DNA of 64,000 nt from Selaginella tamariscina (GCA_003024785.1 PUQB01000382.1:178237-242236), one strand, 5' to 3'. Positions 26,060 to 38,214 are shown, counted from the stretch's first letter. Made by a program: numbers and translations. The notes: generated from the sequence alone by a model not told the origin.

Positions 26060-26765
26060 TGTCTTAGTATTCACTAATTTATAATTGTGAAATAATTATA
26101 TTTTTTGTAAAATAGTTGTGTATTAAATTACTCTGACTAAAAGTTAAGCATAAAAACTTAACTAAACAATCTTAGTTTAGGTCATTAAATTAAATGTTAT
26201 TGTTATAACTTGGTTATTATGGTTAAAAAAATAAAATTAAGGAAATTACATTGATGAGTCCTAGAAACTTTGCTTAATGCACTTAATAGTCCAGTCGAGT
26301 GTTATTACATATCTTTAATAAAAAACTTTGAAACTTTAGGTAAAAATAAAATTTATCTTTCCCTTTCGTTTTATATCTCAATTAGATTCTTAATTAATTT
26401 TGATTAATTCGAATAAGGTTAGAAAAAACTCACTTAATTAAATAGGAAAGAGAAGGGGGTCCATTTATTATATTAATAAAATAAGTGTGAAAACAAACAT
26501 GTCTCTAGTTCCTTCTTCCTCTATTAGCATAGGCTTATTTGTGTCATCAAGACATATCCTTTATGCTACTCAACTTCTAATATTAAGTCATTGGCAAGAG
26601 TTACTATATTTAAAAATTATATTAAAAACTTTGATTATAAAAAACTAAATGATCAGTGATGTTAATTGCTTTTGTTGAATATTAATAAAAGCTTAGCTTG
26701 TATACAAATTACCTTGTCAAATATGAATTGGAAGTCTAAAATTGGGGGTGTAGAGGTCATGACAC
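26060..26765. other. AT-rich spacer, nothing recognised
   Basis: No convincing coding frame. Slightly less repetitive than its surroundings and adjoining the chromovirus relic, so it may contain more decayed element sequence. Confidence 0.4.
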
Positions 26766-26769
26766 TATG

Positions 26770-27060
26770 TTTTGTGTGTTTGGGGACCATGCTTAAAGGG
26801 GTAATGGTAATGGTATGTAAAAACCAAATCTTAAAGGAATGAGATTAAAAATGGCTCCCAAGTGTATACTTAATTCAAATAATGAAATAATAAAGTTGGT
26901 CACAAAAGAATTTAGAGTATAAGACATTAATAATTTTAAATTCTTGCTTATTAGTAAGAGTAATTGACAATGTCGATGAGATAGTGTGAGCCAAATCATG
27001 AGAAACATGATATGTTCTAGCAATAACACATGAAAAACTGCATGCAACCAAAGTGATAAT
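26770..27060 (-). mobile_element. Relic of a chromovirus (Ty3/gypsy) integrase tail and chromodomain
   Basis: On the minus strand the translation contains AVFHVLLLEH, close to the VFHVSLLxPYH-type end of gypsy integrases. In a shifted frame it gives EFKIINVLYSKFFCDQLYYF followed by a Trp-poor, stop-containing stretch shaped like a chromodomain (IxxILdSxxxRxxLxYxIxW). Several frame changes and stops; only a fragment. Confidence 0.42.
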
Positions 27061-27339
27061 GGTACTCAGAGATGATATATAACTTTAGACATGTGCACAT
27101 TTGAATATTAATATTGATATTGAATCTTAACTTAAACCAAAATAGAATGGATAATATCATGTTTTTTAAATTATATGTGATTTCAAATTCATAAATCTCA
27201 AAGAAAAAAGAAAATTTTCAAAAATGTGTAAACTTAAAAAATCACACAATTTAACTAACTTATTTTATGTTAAAATTAAAAAACTCTTATATTTGTGATT
27301 TTTATGAGAGATTTTACAAAATTTATATAATTATTTCGT

Positions 27340-29003
27340 AAAACATTCAAATTGTTCTAATTTTTAGGTATACACAGTTTTATAGTGTATATATATACAC
27401 CGTTGTGTACATGCTAATTCACAACCTTACAATTGTAAATATAACCTTAAAACTATAAATGTTTGATTAAGATTTTTTGTGTAATATTGGAATGTCCATA
27501 TTACTTGTGATTCTATCTATGTATTTTGCATTAGAAGCATGGGAATAATGTGTTAGAAATAAACTAACGATTTAAAATCACTGTCCTGACTCTTGGTTAA
27601 AGCATAGAGTAATTCGTCTAATTAAAAAGTTTTAATTATAGTCCTTAATAAAGCATGTCATCTCATAACCAGAAATATTATTTAAGTTTGTTTATCTTCT
27701 ACATGAAATAAATATAAATAAGTTAAGTAATTATTATTAATTTTTAATCAATATGAACTTTATAATTAAGAGTGCAAATTTTAACATTTTAGACAATTCA
27801 ATTAATGATTGTTTTTATAATTTGAATGATGATTAAGAGAGTAAGAGAGACTTAATTTTATAATTAAAGAAAAGGAATTTAAAATACTTACTGGTAACTA
27901 ATTCTCAACTTAGACTATACTTAATGGTTTAAACAATATTTTGGCCTATATAATTATAAATACAATTCTTAAAAAAAAAAATGAGTTATTTGAGATAATT
28001 TTAATTAAACTAATAAAAATGAATGAATGAACTATTTAACATCCATGCTGACTCAGTAATAAACAATGGATTCTAACTCCACCACATAAGTTATAAGATG
28101 TGAAAATTGCTTTTGTTTTAACCATACATAAGTTATCTTATATTTAATACTTTTTATATAATATATTACTTAACTTATTACCATAAATGTGTCTAAGATA
28201 AAGACACGTGGTTATTTCTTTAGCCACGTAAGATATGGATAATTCCAAAATGCTTGTGTGGTGACATTACCTTTGCCCATCGCTTCTTAGGAATATTTTT
28301 ATTTTTATATTTTTATATTTTATGTATATTGTTAACATGTACAAGATGTACTTTGCGTTTATCCATCTGTATTGAACTTAACCTTCTTATAGGTCTTACT
28401 TAACCTAAATAATTAGATAATAAAAGTATTTATCTTATTAACTATATCACTTCTTTGTAATATCAACACGTAAGACATACTGCTCATACTCGCTTTGGAA
28501 ATCATCGTGCCAGATGGTGTACTTTTTGTCTTGGAGATTCTTCACTTTGTAACTGCGTCCCCCAGTCCATGGCAAGCTCCAGTATATATAAACAACTTTC
28601 TCACCACTCGCATTCACAAGATTAAAAGATCCTTCAGTACCAGTTGCACTGGATTGTCTTCCTGAGCTTGATATCCATACTCGCCCATATCTTCTTGTCA
28701 AAACCTTGCCTTCTGGACTTGCTACCTCTTTTGTTTCATCGATAGTAACCCATTTACCCCGGCCTAACTTCGCGTCTCTCACCTGCAGGATTTATATATA
28801 AGAAAACCAACAAAGACATGTGTATACTGAAATATATATCTTGTTTTAAATGTAATAACAGTTGTGTGCACTATTTACAATGAGATTGTCATCTCCCCTG
28901 TACAACACTCCTATGCTAGCCCAGATTCTTTCAGAATGCAGTTTACCATCGGTGGGAAGAGATATTATGGTGCCTGAAATAAACACATGATGTGTAATAA
29001 TCA
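27340..29003. repeat. Segmental duplication carrying aegerolysin copy 2 (partner 8,450-10,310)
   Basis: Direct duplicate of the 3' flank plus exons 3 and 2 of the aegerolysin-family gene. It ends abruptly near 29,003, where unrelated sequence begins. Confidence 0.75.
28447..28973 (-). pseudogene. Aegerolysin-family copy 2, lacking exon 1
   Basis: Exon 3 (28,447-28,782, 336 nt, ending TGA) is open to its stop and keeps the GRQSSATGTEGSFNLV stretch. The YWDCPW motif of copy 1 reads YWSLPW here, so the cysteine and aspartate are lost. Exon 2 is 28,879-28,973. The signal-peptide exon and promoter are missing: homology to copy 1 stops at about 29,003 and no ATG-plus-hydrophobic exon follows. The gene is 5'-truncated, and a secreted product is unlikely unless another first exon is used. 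Confidence 0.7.
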
Positions 29004-29004
29004 G

Positions 29005-30099
29005 TGCAGATTTTTCAGTGCACAATTAGCATTTTAAATGTTTAAATCAAAATTTACATATCTTCCTCTATCAAATTACGTATCTCTACCATCTTGTACT
29101 TATCCACCATGCACCTTTTATTTTATTAACATTATTAATACTTTAAAAAGGGCTATCCCAATAACACCAACTTCATCGAATATAAAATTTGCGAAATTGA
29201 TATTGAAAGTCCTTACTTCTGACATTAATGCTCAAAAACTTTGTCATCAACACATGTCATCATACGCTATCATAACCATCGAACATATGGTTTGTAAACA
29301 AGAAGAAAGTCATTAGTCACAACACACACGACAACCTCATAACTTATAATGGATCATAAAGATGAATGCTAAGTGTAGCCTAGTCAAGGATATGATGTGT
29401 GTGATTCAAGAGCACCCATTGTTGCTCGAGATCATCACCAAGTTGACACATGTAGATGTAATTTACACTTGATCTAGGTCCATTAACTATTATCTTGAAT
29501 ATTAAAGGTTGTTTTTCTACACCATTAAATTCTATCTTAGGAACATGAACAATAAAAACAATAACTTCCTTTTTAATCTTATAAGGCCCTTGTAACTTTA
29601 TTTAAAATGTGTTTATTATTCTTGATTTGTTTGATCCATTTACTAGTCATGTTATAACACAAAGTTAGAGAGATCAAAGACATCATGTGGCCTACCGTTT
29701 GTGATTGGTGAGTGGGTTACATATTATCTAGAAGTTTGTTGTAGGCTACATCATCTAATATTTTGAAGAGCTTTTCCTTGAATCATCGCTTAGAACTCTA
29801 TACACTCTTTGGTTGCTCCTTGAATTATTTGCAACAACTCTACTTATAAATTGTCCAGGTCTAGCTTTAATTATAGACAACAAGAAATTACTAATGCAGT
29901 AATGATTTTGAATACGACAAATGAAGAATTTAATTTTGTCACATTGTCATGTATAATGTAATAAGAAGGGGTCTCGCAACTCTTTAAAAATTTGGCTCCT
30001 ATCCATAATGTATGCATGTCATGCCTTCAATTGTCTCATAAAATGGTCTTCACTTTATGTACAAAGTCATTGAAATGATATTTAAAAAGGTTGAGAAAA
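29005..30099. other. Unique segment with coding-like relic, unrecognised
   Basis: Less AT-rich than its flanks and inserted between the aegerolysin duplication and the inverted-repeat arm. A 92-codon frame (29,038-29,316, +) and broken minus-strand frames near 29,300-29,700 look like decayed coding sequence, possibly an old retroelement, but I see no diagnostic motif. Confidence 0.35.
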
Positions 30100-30419
30100 A
30101 AGGTTTGAGCTCCTTGTGGTTCTAAATATATTATTTATTAACTTGATTTTATTTTCTATTAATTTGATATTTTCTAGTCATTTTTGAGAATATTCTAATA
30201 TGAATTATTTTAAGGTGTAAAATACTCTTTAAAAATATTGGTTTTTTTTATAGATAATTCCACAAAACTAAAAATTTTTATGAAATATTTAACACTTCAT
30301 AAATAGTTGGGAATATTCACCTTAAAAAGAACATTCTTATATAATTATAATGAATTTATTAAATAACATATTGATATATTTCATGTGCACACACACACAC
30401 AATTACACTCACACACTTG

Positions 30420-31090
30420 GACTTGATGGGAAGGGAAACGTTCATCATTAAAGATGCTACAAATGCTTATTAATAATTATCTTTAAAACTCTTACAATTA
30501 TAATTCTAATTAACAGTACACGTACTTTTGTTCATAAAGGAATATCATGTCTATGTGATAAATAAGTCATGAATTTCATTTTATATATACACTATTGTTA
30601 TTATATGCACCATTAATTAATTCATTCTAAAAGTTATTCATGTTGAATATGTAAATTACTTCTTATTAATTAAAACAATTAAAGCATTAAAATCATTTAT
30701 AATTTTTAAAATCTATTAATACTCCCCAATATTCATAACAAATTATAATAATTAAGGACTTTGTGTGTGTCTTACCTTGGAGTAAACAATCATTTTTACT
30801 TCATTTCTTTTTATATGTATATGTGTGAACTTAAAGTAATTATACATGTTAAAAAATATTCATTATCAAAACTGTTATAAATAGTTATTAATAATTATCT
30901 TTAAACTTTTGCAATTATAATTTTAAATTAACTAATAAATTAATAAACATACTTTTGTTCATAAAAAGAACATGTTATGCCATAAATAAATTGTGAATTT
31001 TATTTTATAATTTTATACTATTGCCATCATTTGTATCATTAATAAATTCATCTTAAAGTTATTTATATTTAAATATGTGAATCCGTTTAT
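30420..31090 (-). pseudogene. Fossil methyltransferase exons 6 and 5, twice, in the left arm
   Basis: Minus strand. Exon 6-like blocks are at 30,420-30,500 ('CTTGGACTTGATGGGAAGGG', 'CATCATTAAAGATGCTACAA') and about 30,865-30,930. Exon 5-like blocks are at 30,540-30,660 and 30,960-31,085. Mirrored at 51,660-52,395 in the right arm. Confidence 0.5.
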
Positions 31091-31489
31091 TTTTTAAAAT
31101 TGATTTGAGATAATTATATAACTTGTATTATTTCTTATTGATTTCAATCATTTACAGCATTGAAATCATTTGCAATTTTTAAAATCTATTAATATTTTTT
31201 AAATTTGTAAACCTTGGAATAAATAATCATTTTTTTTTCTTTCTTTTTCTTTTCTCTCTTCTTTCTTTCTATGTATATGTGTGAACCTCAAAGTAATTAT
31301 GTGTAAGAGAGAGAGTGAGTGAGTTCACTTGTGTATGTGTATGTTAAAATTGTAATAAAAAGGATTTGCACCTCTTTGAGTCCAAAGTGCATGAGTGTGT
31401 ATGTACGTGGTTGAAATATATGAACATGTTAATTAATTGATTTGTTATAATTTTATATTTAACATTTTAATTTTTTTTACAATTACTTA

Positions 31490-31965
31490 TTTATTAAATT
31501 GAAGCAACTTTATTAACAATATTTTTTTATTGGAACTTATAAAAGTGTATTTGTAACGGAGTTGAATTCTATTGTTTTGTAATTTGCAACATTTACATTT
31601 AAAAATAAGTGATACATGTTATATTATAATTTATTAACAATTTATTGAGTATGTTCAATGTACTATAGTGAATGGATTAACTTTTATTAAAAATTATGAA
31701 AATGAGAATTTTATTATGTTATTGTTGATAGTAGTGACAATATGGAAACAAGGTATAATAATTAATATATTATTTAATAATACAACTTTTTAAAAAAGAA
31801 AAATATGTTTTAAAATGTGTATAAGATGTATTATTAGTTTGACATAATAATAATATTGTCATTAAATAGGAGAATTAATGATTAAGAAACGTAAACATTA
31901 TCATTAGAGAGGACAAATTAATAATTAAGGAACATAAAAAGTAAATAAAAGAAAGATTTATAACA
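31490..31965 (+). pseudogene. Fossil methyltransferase exons 7, 8 and 11 in the left arm
   Basis: Exon 7-like sequence at 31,500-31,610 (CAACTTTATTAACAATATTT, GAGTTGAATTCTATTGTTTT), exon 8-like at 31,655-31,745 (CAATGTACTATAGTGAATGG, ATTGTTGATAGTAGTGACAA), exon 11-like at 31,808-31,960. Mirrored near 50,840-51,310. Confidence 0.5.
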
Positions 31966-32580
31966 ATCCTTAAGGTACTTATGCACATAATATAAATTTG
32001 ATAAGCTAAGTATCTCTTTTTTTGAGTATGCATTTTTGATGTGTTTTCCATTTATTTACTTTATATAAAAATTTAGTTAAAATAAAAATGACTAGAAAAT
32101 AAATACTAGCTTAATGACTATTGAAAAATATAATTTTCTTGCAATTTTCTTTCTCTCCTTGCAAATTATAATCTTCTTATTAATATTCAAATTTTGTTTT
32201 AAATAATCATTTTTTGAATATTCTATTTGAACTATTCTAAAGTGTAAAATAATCTTTAAAATAATTAATACGATAGTTTATATAATTCAACAATAATTAG
32301 AATATTTTGTGGAATATTCGACCATTAGGGAAATACAAAACACTAAGTATATACGAGCTCTCGAAATTACTTTTCTGTTGTAACAGTGTAATATATACGC
32401 TACATAAGTGTTTATAAATTATTTAAATAATTCAAGGATTAATTATGATTAATAAAATAATTATTAACAAAAACGACTAGTTTACAACTTTAAATAATAT
32501 TTAAACTGCATTATATTAAAAAAAATAAAGACAAAGGGTCCCTTATACTTGCTCCATCTCCCGCATTTTTAAGCAGACAG

Positions 32581-32659
32581 TTTGGCGCCCAAAACGCACG
32601 GCTCGGACAAAGCCACATTTATGAGTTAACATCATCAGCGGCTCCTATTAGGCCACGTG
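32581..32659 (+). promoter_or_regulatory. E2F-like site and G-box upstream of copy B
   Basis: TTTGGCGC at 32,581-32,588 and CACGTG at 32,654-32,659, with the start codon at 32,714. The whole block from GGGTCCCTTATACTT (about 32,537) to the ATG is conserved with copies A, C and D, which is unusual for non-coding DNA in this window. Confidence 0.5.
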
Positions 32660-32713
32660 GAGGTTAAAACCTTAGGATCGTGAAACAAGACTGCAGGGTT
32701 GGAGCGGTGCGAG

Positions 32714-34284
32714 ATGGACGATAAGGGCAAAGGCAAGCGGCGATTAGAAGACAACAATGGAATGGAATTCTGCATCTCATCACGCCAAGTAAGTACCCAG
32801 TATTCTGAATTCATCATCTTTCCCCGTTTTCTAAGAAAATGATATCTTATCCGCATTTTAATCTTTGGTGGGTTCTCAAAATTCCATATAAAGACTCGTG
32901 TATGTGCGTGTGCGTTTGTTCTTATATGTATGTGTTGTCTGTATATGAATTCGATCTTTTCCAAATGATCTGTAACTGAAGGGAATCGTTTGCAGGCAAT
33001 AGAAAATCCGGAAGACGCATATGAGACACTAGAGGTATCTGAGGACATTAAGTAAATAAATCTATATGTTGGGTCTGCCCATAATCTACGCATCTCTGAA
33101 ACTGCCTATCTTTTAGTTGTGTAGCGATAGGAGAACTTCAGAGAGCTCAGGGTTTTTAGATAGTTTTTAATTTTGAAATATAAATATGAATATATATACG
33201 TATATTGGTCAGGATTGGTCGTCTTTCCCTGCACTCCCTCAAAAGTGTGTATCTGATTTATAATGTGGATTGTATGCAGGAAAAGAGAAGGAAGAGGTAG
33301 AAGAATTATTGGAAAAAGATGATGAAGGAGAAGAAGAAGAGGAAACAGCTGCTTTCTCTAAGGTACACACACGTACACACACACAATTCATCCTAGGTTT
33401 ACACATACACATACAGGAAGAAGAGGGAGAAATTATTCCATGTTAGAACTTTATATAAGCCCAGTAACAATATATATATTATCATGGTGTTTTTCTTCCT
33501 TTACAATTTTATAATTAATTAAGTTAAATATAAACCTTCGTATTTGTTTGAAGAAACACGTGGCCTTGTAAAAGACAAACGTATAATCTCAATATCCTAT
33601 AAATGTTGTAAATTTTGTATATATATATATTGTGTGTATGTGTGTATTGCAAGCTTCAGTGCATTTGCAGGATACATAGTAACTGTGGTTTACACATGTA
33701 ATATGTACGAGACTAGTGTACTATACCTAGTAGAACTATGTATACACTATAATTTTTAAACACATATATTAAGAATAAAAACGTAAATTATTAATTGAAT
33801 TTATTTAATTATTAGAGAATCTCGTACTCCATTTTTTAAATTTATAGATACTCGCAGTTTAATAATTTTCAGAGAATTTCGTATTCGAAAACCAAGGTGT
33901 GATTATCACATTTGTAGTCTTGTTTGCAGAATTTCCTGCGTATTCTGATGGTAAACAAAGTTGTTTTTAAACGCCATGGAGTTCGCGTCATAGACACGAC
34001 CGACTTTAGTGACGAAGTATCTGATGAGGAAGACTATGACAATGCAAGAGTTGAGATGCGTAAAATGGTATTCAGCAGCTCACCAGACGACACGGAGGCA
34101 CGCTGTGTTCTCGTGAATGGAGGTGTGTGCATGCGTGCGTGCGTGTCCTTCATTATATATCTTTTTCGTAGAACTACTGCTGGAGAAGCTTAAGGATTAT
34201 TATCAAAGAGCATTTGTAGCGGCTCTAATGATGGGCCTTTCCCCTCCACTTGAGTCCAAGGTAGGCGTGTGAGTGTGAGTGTTT

Positions 34285-34354
<70 letters not shown>

Positions 34355-35249
34355 ACATATACATATATGCGCATTCATCCGTGGTTATGTACAAACATAC
34401 ATTTTTCTGCAGCGGGTGTTGCTTATTGGACTGGGAGCAGGTCTATTGGCGACATTTCTTCATCGCTACTTACGTATGGATGTACATGTTGTGGAACTGA
34501 ACCCCGTTGTTCTGCAAGCTGCAAAAGCGGCATTTGAATTTGATGATCAAGCCATACGTGTAAGTTCGCACGCACGCACGCACACACACGTATATACATT
34601 TTTCTCCACACGTCTGATGAGGGAGTTGTTGGGTGTCTAGTGTATTATCGCAGATGGATTGGATTTTGTCCACAGTTATCGAGGGGAGAAATTTCATTCC
34701 GTAATTGTTGATATTTCCGCTGTTGCCAATGTTAGAGGTGGTCAAATCAGGTACATAACAACGCGCACGCACGCGCATGCACACATATATATCTTATCTC
34801 AATTATGCAGCTTTTTGGGAGAGCGTTTTCTGAATGGCACCCGTAGAATCCTTCGAGACGATGGTATAACTATTGCACCTAAACATAATGTAATATTAAT
34901 TAATAAACTTCATACATTTGTAGGTGTCATAATTATGAATATTGAACCTGAAGGGCCGGAGTTTGAGAGAGCAATCAGGAAGATTGAACGAGTAAACTAT
35001 ATATTATATATAGTTTTATATATTTACTAAGTTATAAAATGCTTTGAAGGTGTACAAGAAGGTGTATTACACGCCCGAGATAACCAACAGCGTGGCCTTT
35101 GGATGTAAGGAAGATCAACGGTTGTGGAGATGAAGGAGAGATTTAGAGAAAATTTGCCCGACGGCCAAGATGAAGTCAACTGGTCAGAGTTTGATGCTTA
35201 TGACTGGCTTTGTTTCCACAAGGAGACCAGGAGGGTCACACGGATATAA
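32714..35249 (+). pseudogene. METTL13-C-like methyltransferase, copy B (three lesions)
   Basis: Exons: 1 32,714-32,788 (MDDKGKGKRRLEDNNG...); 2 remnant 32,885-32,899; 3 32,996-33,034; 4 33,280-33,362 (acidic); 5 33,930-34,122; 6 34,172-34,260; 7 34,413-34,559; 8 34,641-34,750; 9 34,811-34,863; 10 34,924-34,991; 11 35,050-35,249. All junctions are GT/AG and phases agree with copies C and D. Exon 7 carries RVLLIGLGAGLL, the SAM-binding glycine loop, and VVELNPVVL; exon 8 carries IADGLDFV and VIVDIS. This arrangement matches the second methyltransferase domain of METTL13/eEF1A-KNMT; spermidine synthase-like proteins are the alternative. Lesions: about 46 bp lost over the exon 2 acceptor, 1 bp lost in exon 4, and 1 bp lost in exon 11 (AAGATC for AAGAATC) giving TGA at 35,131-35,133. 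Exons 5-10 are intact. Confidence 0.8.
34286..34352. repeat. (TA)n(GA)n tract in intron 6 of copy B
   Basis: TA run then GA run between exons 6 and 7. The mirror tract in copy D is at 48,351-48,417; copies A and E have shorter or differently balanced versions. Confidence 0.9.
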
Positions 35250-35559
35250 GTGGCATATTCGTGATGATCTATGTTTCTATATACGCCTATTACCTAGAAT
35301 GAATATAAAGGTTTCTATATACACACAGGCATTGTAGTGAAAACCATTGATGTGTGTGTGGAGAGAGAGAGAGAGAGAGAGAGAGAGGCATAAATATTAA
35401 GCTTACCAAGTTTACACCACTTTAGTCTTCTTCAATGCGGGACTCTCTAAATCCGATGTGAAGCTCCATTCTGCAAACTCGTCCTCGTTTTCTTGAATAG
35501 TCTTGCTTACTCTGAGATTTGCTATAAATATTTTTTCATTTATTTTATTACACTCCTTA

Positions 35560-35740
35560 ATCGTTAATTCGTCCTTGTGCCGAACAACAATGTTATTACT
35601 TAAGTCAAATGTATAACACCTTAAAATATATTTTTAATTTTATATTGATCCATATACATATAACATGTCTACCTCTCAGATCTTTTATAGTGGTTCCTCG
35701 TATTTCAAAGTTTCAATATTCATAATATAAGACTTATAAA
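35560..35740 (-). pseudogene. Fossil methyltransferase exons 11 and 10 in the left arm
   Basis: 'CACTCCTTAATCGTTAATTC' ... 'CAACAATGTTATTACTTAAG' ... 'CACCTTAAAATATA' is a decayed exon 11 in reverse. 'TTTCAAAGTTTCAATATTCATAAT' (35,703-35,726) is exon 10 in reverse. Mirrored at 46,965-47,160. Confidence 0.5.
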
Positions 35741-36639
35741 TATGCCAAATAAAAGACGTGTATGTGTATATCTCTATATATAGCAATGTTTGTAATTTAT
35801 ATCATAATTTTATAATATATTTCATGTACTAGTCAAGAAAAATCTCTTCAAGAAGTTATATTATTAAATTTTGTTTAGAGTCCAAAGTTGCATGTCTGCA
35901 TGAGATATATGAATGTGCTAACTAGTGAATTTTTATAATCATATGGGGAAGTTGAGCCAAGTATTCCTATGTGTTTATATTTTTGGAATGTTAAATATTT
36001 TATGGAATATTTTTAGTATTATTACCTTAAAATAATTCATATTAGAATATTTTAAAAGATTATTAAAAATAAATAAATTCTCAAATTTAATAAAGATTAA
36101 GGAGTATTTATAAAATACATAAAGTTTAGAGTTTGTTATTAATCCTAGAAAGACAATAGTGATTCATGTGAGACCTATATAATACCTACTTGATCTTGCT
36201 ATTTTTAATATTGATGATTATGAATTACTAACACATTCTTTAAGTGGGAAATATTATAACAAGAAACTCTATAAATCTTCAATTAAAACATTTGATTTTA
36301 TCTTTTATATAGTGTTTATATATTGAATTCTAATTATGTAACAATAGATATTAGAGTTAATTTATTAAAAATGTTAAAGAAACGAGTATTAATACGATAA
36401 ATATAGTTTTTTTTTATATATAACAAATAATAAAATATTAAATTTTAAAAAGAACTAACTTACTTTCATATTCTTATATAATTCTATACTCAAAGTTACA
36501 CTTTTATGAAATTAATACAAAGTGTAAGTTTTAATTCTTTTTAAACACTCTTTTCTTAAATCTTATTTATTTAAGTGATCATGCATATTTACATGTTATG
36601 TTAATAATACAATATGTTCTTATATAACATTTTAAGATT

Positions 36640-36910
36640 TTTTATAGCATTTCTTATATATTAAGCTAGGGCCAAATCTATTAACAATATTTTTCTATCA
36701 TTACTTGTATATGAATATATATGTTAGAACTAAAACTCATTGTTTTATGATTTGCATTTGGTTTTTATAATTAAATGATTTATGTAATTGTGTGTATACC
36801 CATACATCATTATATTAAATAACATATTTTCTTTTGTAGAAGGAGACAAAGAAAAGAAATTTCATTTTATTATTGTTAATATTAATGACATTATAAAACA
36901 AAGCATAAAT
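36640..36910 (+). pseudogene. Fossil methyltransferase exons 7 and 8 in the left arm
   Basis: 'AATCTATTAACAATATTTTT', 'ATTACTTGTATATGAATATA' and 'GAACTAAAACTCATTGTTTT' (36,674-36,748) follow exon 7. 'GAAATTTCATTTTATTATTG' with 'TTAATATTAATGACATTATA' (36,857-36,895) follows exon 8. Mirrored at 45,855-46,075. Confidence 0.5.
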
Positions 36911-37279
36911 TAATAATGATTAAGAATAACAATTAATATATTATATTATTAATTTTAGTTCTTTTATAACTAATTGTTACACATATATAAGTGCACTCAC
37001 ACACTCTCTCTTACATATACACAAGTGCACTCACACACACACATAACATAATTACTTCAAGGTTCACACCCATATATACATGAAGAAGATGAAGAAAAAA
37101 ATGAAAAATTAATTGTTTACTTTAAAGTAATACATATACAAAATCCATAATTGTTTTAATTTTGTATAAATATTAAAAAATATAAATAAATTTTAGAAAT
37201 TTGTAAATGATTTTAATACTTTAAATAAATTTAGTAAGTAAAAAGCAATACAAGTTATATTATTATATTAAATTATTTT

Positions 37280-37985
37280 TAAAGTGGAAAGAATTCACAT
37301 GTTCGACATAAATAACTTTGAAAATGAATTAACTAATGATATAAATGATGATAATAATGTAAAATTATGTAAAATAAAATTTGATATTTTATTATCATAT
37401 AGGCATGCTATCTTCGTATGAACAAAAATACATAGAATTACTTATTAATTATTTTAAAATTATAATTATAAAAAACTTAAGAATAATTATTAATAAATAT
37501 TTGTAAAGGCTTTAATGATGAACTTTTCCAACTTTATGTATAGGCCTTTATTAATTTGCCCATGGGGTATATTATAAGATAATAACATGAATTATAAACA
37601 TTATTATATATATACACACTTTTAAATTTATATATTTATAATTTTTATGGTTATGAATATTAAAACTTCTAGATATGAAAAACTACTATAGAAGAATAAA
37701 GAGGTATATATGATATATATATAAATTAATATATTTAATAAAGAGTATGTTTTAAAAGTGTACAAGGTGTATTATTGGTTTGATATAAATAATAATATTA
37801 TCGTTGTATAAAAACGAAATAATGGTCAAGGAACATTAAAAATAAATGAAAAATGATTTGTAATAAACCTTATAATAATTAAAATTGTCCAAAAATAAAA
37901 TATTAGAGTTTTTTGTGATCATTAGTGGTATAAAATGGAGACAAGAATATTTAAGTGAGGCCATTTTAGTGTTAATATTAATAAA
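37280..37985 (+). pseudogene. Fossil methyltransferase exons 5, 6, 9, 10 and 11 in the spacer
   Basis: Exon 5-like at 37,280-37,410 ('GAATTCACATGTTCGACATA', 'GATATAAATGATGATAATAA'), exon 6-like at 37,460-37,535 ('CTTAAGAATAATTATTAATA'), exon 9-like near 37,560, exon 10-like at 37,650-37,705 and exon 11-like at 37,755-37,850 ('AAAAGTGTACAAGGTGTATT'). Starts just inside the spacer edge. All frames lost. Confidence 0.5.
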
Positions 37986-38214
37986 AAATAAAACACTTTG
38001 GAATGACCATCTTTTACTACATAGGTTTCTTTAGTAAAAACATATAAATATAAAATATATAAGTGTAAAATGCAATGTTTTCTTTCTATAACATACACAA
38101 GTATTACATATTAAAAAATGACACTATTATAATTTATTCACAAATAAATGATTTCTAGAGGTGATTAAATACATTTTCATAAATTCTTTCTCTTATCTTT
38201 TAAATAAATTATTT

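Larger units (their letters stand above)
30100..37081. repeat. Left arm of a roughly 7-kb inverted repeat
   Basis: Reads as the reverse complement of 45,711-52,700. Anchors along the arm: 'AATATTCTAATATGAATTAT' at 30,189 (reverse near 52,600); the CA tract with CACTTGGACTT at 30,400 (reverse near 52,390); 'AGTGAGTGAGTTCACTTGTG' near 31,315 (reverse near 51,425); copy B against copy D; 'ATGCGGGACTCTCTAAATCC' at 35,436 (reverse near 47,250); 'GGTTCACACCCATATATACA' ending near 37,080 (reverse ending at 45,711). The centre of symmetry is constant at about 41,395. Exon 7 of B and D is identical by eye; differences are mostly small indels. Confidence 0.85.

Noticed and set aside
34413..34750. Spermidine synthase as the identity of the methyltransferase family
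   Set aside because: The Rossmann core is similar, but the upstream FSSSPDDTEARCVL segment, the 'AFVAALMMGL' helix before motif I and the C-terminal strand order fit the second domain of METTL13 better. Kept as an alternative only.
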